The translations under genes and the position numbers were made by a program. Positions 62,651 through 64,000 of a DNA stretch of 64,000 nt are shown piece after piece; positions within the stretch are counted from its first letter, which is position 1; each line of letters begins with the position of its first letter. This stretch comes from an uncultured Campylobacterales bacterium (lineage in GTDB: Bacteria; Campylobacterota; Campylobacteria; Campylobacterales; Arcobacteraceae): NCBI GenBank assembly GCA_947503785.1, contig CANNFB010000007.1:1-64000 (forward strand), in the 5' to 3' direction. A model generated the notes under the pieces. The model was given only the letters and a program-made list of their open reading frames with translations, had not been told where the DNA came from and made no database searches.

Positions 62651-63835
62651 TTAATTCTCTAACATATTTAAAGCTCTTTTTAATGCAATAATTAATTTAT
62701 CTACATCACCATAATCATTATAAAAGCTAATTGATACTCGTATAGTACCTTTAATATTAAGACTTTTCATAATAGGTTGAGCACAGTGATGCCCAACTCT
62801 TAGTGCTATTTTCATTTTGTCAACTAAAATACCAACATCATCATGAATAAGTCCTTTAAAGTTAAAACTTCTACTTCCAATTGAATCGCTTATATCATTA
62901 TAGAATATGATGTTTGGAAGTTTTTCTAACTCTTCATTTAAGTAGTTGAAAACATCTTTTTCTATTAATTCAATATTTTCATAGCCAACATGATTTAAGT
63001 ACTCTAATGCTTGTCCAAATCCAATTATTCCTGCTATATTTTGTGTTCCTGCTTCAAACTTATAAGGTGCATCTAAAAGTGTTGAACTATTAAAATCAAC
63101 TTGATCAATAGTTGCTCCTCCTGTTTGATAAACATTTACATCTTTTAAATATTTTTCTTTTATATAAATAGCTCCAACGCCTGTTGGTGCAAATGTTTTA
63201 TGACCTGAAATAGCAAAAAAGTCAACATCAAGTTCTTGCATATCAACTCTCATGTGAGCTAAACTTTGAGCTCCATCAATCATCACAACAGCTTCATATT
63301 TATGAGCTAGTGCAATAATTTCTTTAATATCATGTATTTTTCCAAAAGCATTTGATATATGTGTAATACTTACAAAAGATTTTGGATTTTCTTTTAATAA
63401 TTCTTCAAAATTTTCCATATCAAAATCAAGATTTTTATTGTACTTTACAACTTCAAGTCCATTTCCTAAACTTCTTCCTTGCATATGCCAAGGAACTATA
63501 TTAGAGTGATGTTCTAGTGAAGATATAATTACTGTTTTAAAATCTTTTGCATAAGAGTTTGCAATAAAATTAATAGACTCTGTCACACCTTTTGTAAATA
63601 TTATCTCTTCTTTATTTTTTGCATTTATAAACTCTTTTAATGTTTTTCTCGCATTTTCAAATTTTTGTGTTGCTTTATTTGCATCACCAAAATTACTTCT
63701 ATGTGTATTTGCACAATATTTTTCATAATACTCAACTTGCGAAGCAACTACTGTTTTTGGTTTTTGAGTAGTTGCTGCATTGTCTAAATATACTATGTCA
63801 GAGTTTTCAAAATATGTAAAATCTTTTTTAAACAT
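62651..63835 (-). CDS. sufS: Cysteine desulfurase SufS
   Basis: The PLP-dependent enzyme (394 residues from this start) takes sulfur from cysteine. PLP-Lys213 is in SGHKTFAPTGVG and the persulfide-carrying Cys351 in RVGHHCAQPIM. The ATG at 63835 is chosen over the one at 63850, because AAAGGAAAA, which overlaps the end of sufD, then serves as ribosome binding site; the earlier ATG lies upstream of it. Partner SufE is encoded next. Confidence 0.95.
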   Translation of the reverse strand: MFKKDFTYFENSDIVYLDNAATTQKPKTVVASQVEYYEKYCANTHRSNFGDANKATQKFENARKTLKEFINAKNKEEIIFTKGVTESINFIANSYAKDFKTVIISSLEHHSNIVPWHMQGRSLGNGLEVVKYNKNLDFDMENFEELLKENPKSFVSITHISNAFGKIHDIKEIIALAHKYEAVVMIDGAQSLAHMRVDMQELDVDFFAISGHKTFAPTGVGAIYIKEKYLKDVNVYQTGGATIDQVDFNSSTLLDAPYKFEAGTQNIAGIIGFGQALEYLNHVGYENIELIEKDVFNYLNEELEKLPNIIFYNDISDSIGSRSFNFKGLIHDDVGILVDKMKIALRVGHHCAQPIMKSLNIKGTIRVSISFYNDYGDVDKLIIALKRALNMLEN

Positions 63836-64000
63836 AGTTTTTCCTTTCATATGAATCTATAAATTCTTTAATTAATTCATCTTCAATATTATCATATATT
63901 TTACTTTCGAAAGCTTTTAAAAGTATCTCATATGCTAGGTCTTTATTTATTCCACGTGATTGTAAGTATAATAATTGGTCTTTATCTAAAGTTCCTGTTG
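63828..64000 (-). CDS. sufD: SufD-like Fe-S assembly protein, C-terminal part
   Basis: A 56-residue open frame enters from the right edge and ends with TAA at 63830-63828, overlapping the sufS start. It contains LDKDQLLYLQSRGINKDLAY, the conserved SRGI segment of the SufB/SufD family C-terminus. SufD is more likely than SufB, because sufS follows directly as in the SufCDSE order, but the two cannot be separated on this short piece. Confidence 0.8.
   Translation of the reverse strand, partial: TGTLDKDQLLYLQSRGINKDLAYEILLKAFESKIYDNIEDELIKEFIDSYERKNYV

Overview
The window is AT-rich, gene-dense bacterial DNA. It most resembles Campylobacterota of the Arcobacter group. Reasons: lon, a BamD-like lipoprotein gene, proC and a small pseudopilin gene are neighbours, an order I recall from Campylobacter; the ATP synthase c subunit has a signal-like N-terminus; the sensor kinase has an HQWRQPL H-box; and codon use is strongly A/T-biased. 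I cannot name the species from sequence alone. No phage, insertion sequence, rRNA or CRISPR array was seen.

Layout. 1-2000, minus strand: proC followed by three overlapping pilin-like genes and the start of an unidentified gene. 2007-9498, plus strand: bamD, lon, a membrane protein, a rhomboid protease, a DUF808 protein, dinB and two small proteins, with a minus-strand zinc-ribbon gene that has no canonical start codon at 7136-7297. 9518-19025: MscS-type channel, tRNA-Leu(GAG), PAS histidine kinase, chemotaxis receptor, atpE, an AsmA-like repeat protein and a rhodanese. 19144-27831: an SDR, then a TetR-controlled TolC/adaptor/RND efflux operon ending in a dicarboxylate symporter. 27909-35643: an orphan NosD-like beta-helix protein, two transporters with an AraC regulator, and a TonB receptor / small periplasmic protein / diguanylate cyclase operon. 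35731-39897: nhaA and zur, divergent from znuA and a fused DUF1007-NicO transporter, with two zur-type palindromes between them. 39925-48605: two Cys/Met PLP enzymes, a PLD-nuclease/helicase, a HipBA pair and a methyltransferase. 48771-59178: PepSY protein, truD, a thioredoxin with an in-frame UGA, selO, yceI and a second TetR-controlled RND operon. 59331-64000: a Na+/H+ antiporter-family protein, an EamA transporter and the end of a suf operon (sufD, sufS, sufE, sufT-like).

The strongest unexpected feature is the gene at 50366-50743. It is a secreted thioredoxin-fold protein whose CxxC motif reads UGA-Gly-Ser-Cys. A hairpin with a GG-containing loop starts 6 bases after the UGA, as expected of a bacterial SECIS element. 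A start-codon-based gene caller would report only the last 72 codons. Other observations worth checking: the two genes that seem to begin at ATA and ATC codons placed at normal distance from good ribosome binding sites, the TonB/YfiR-like/diguanylate cyclase operon, the one-protein DUF1007-NicO zinc transporter under zur control, paired palindromic operators in front of both RND operons and hipBA, and the orphan NosD-like gene behind an 11-bp inverted repeat.

All gene ranges are from reading frames and motif recognition. No database search was possible.
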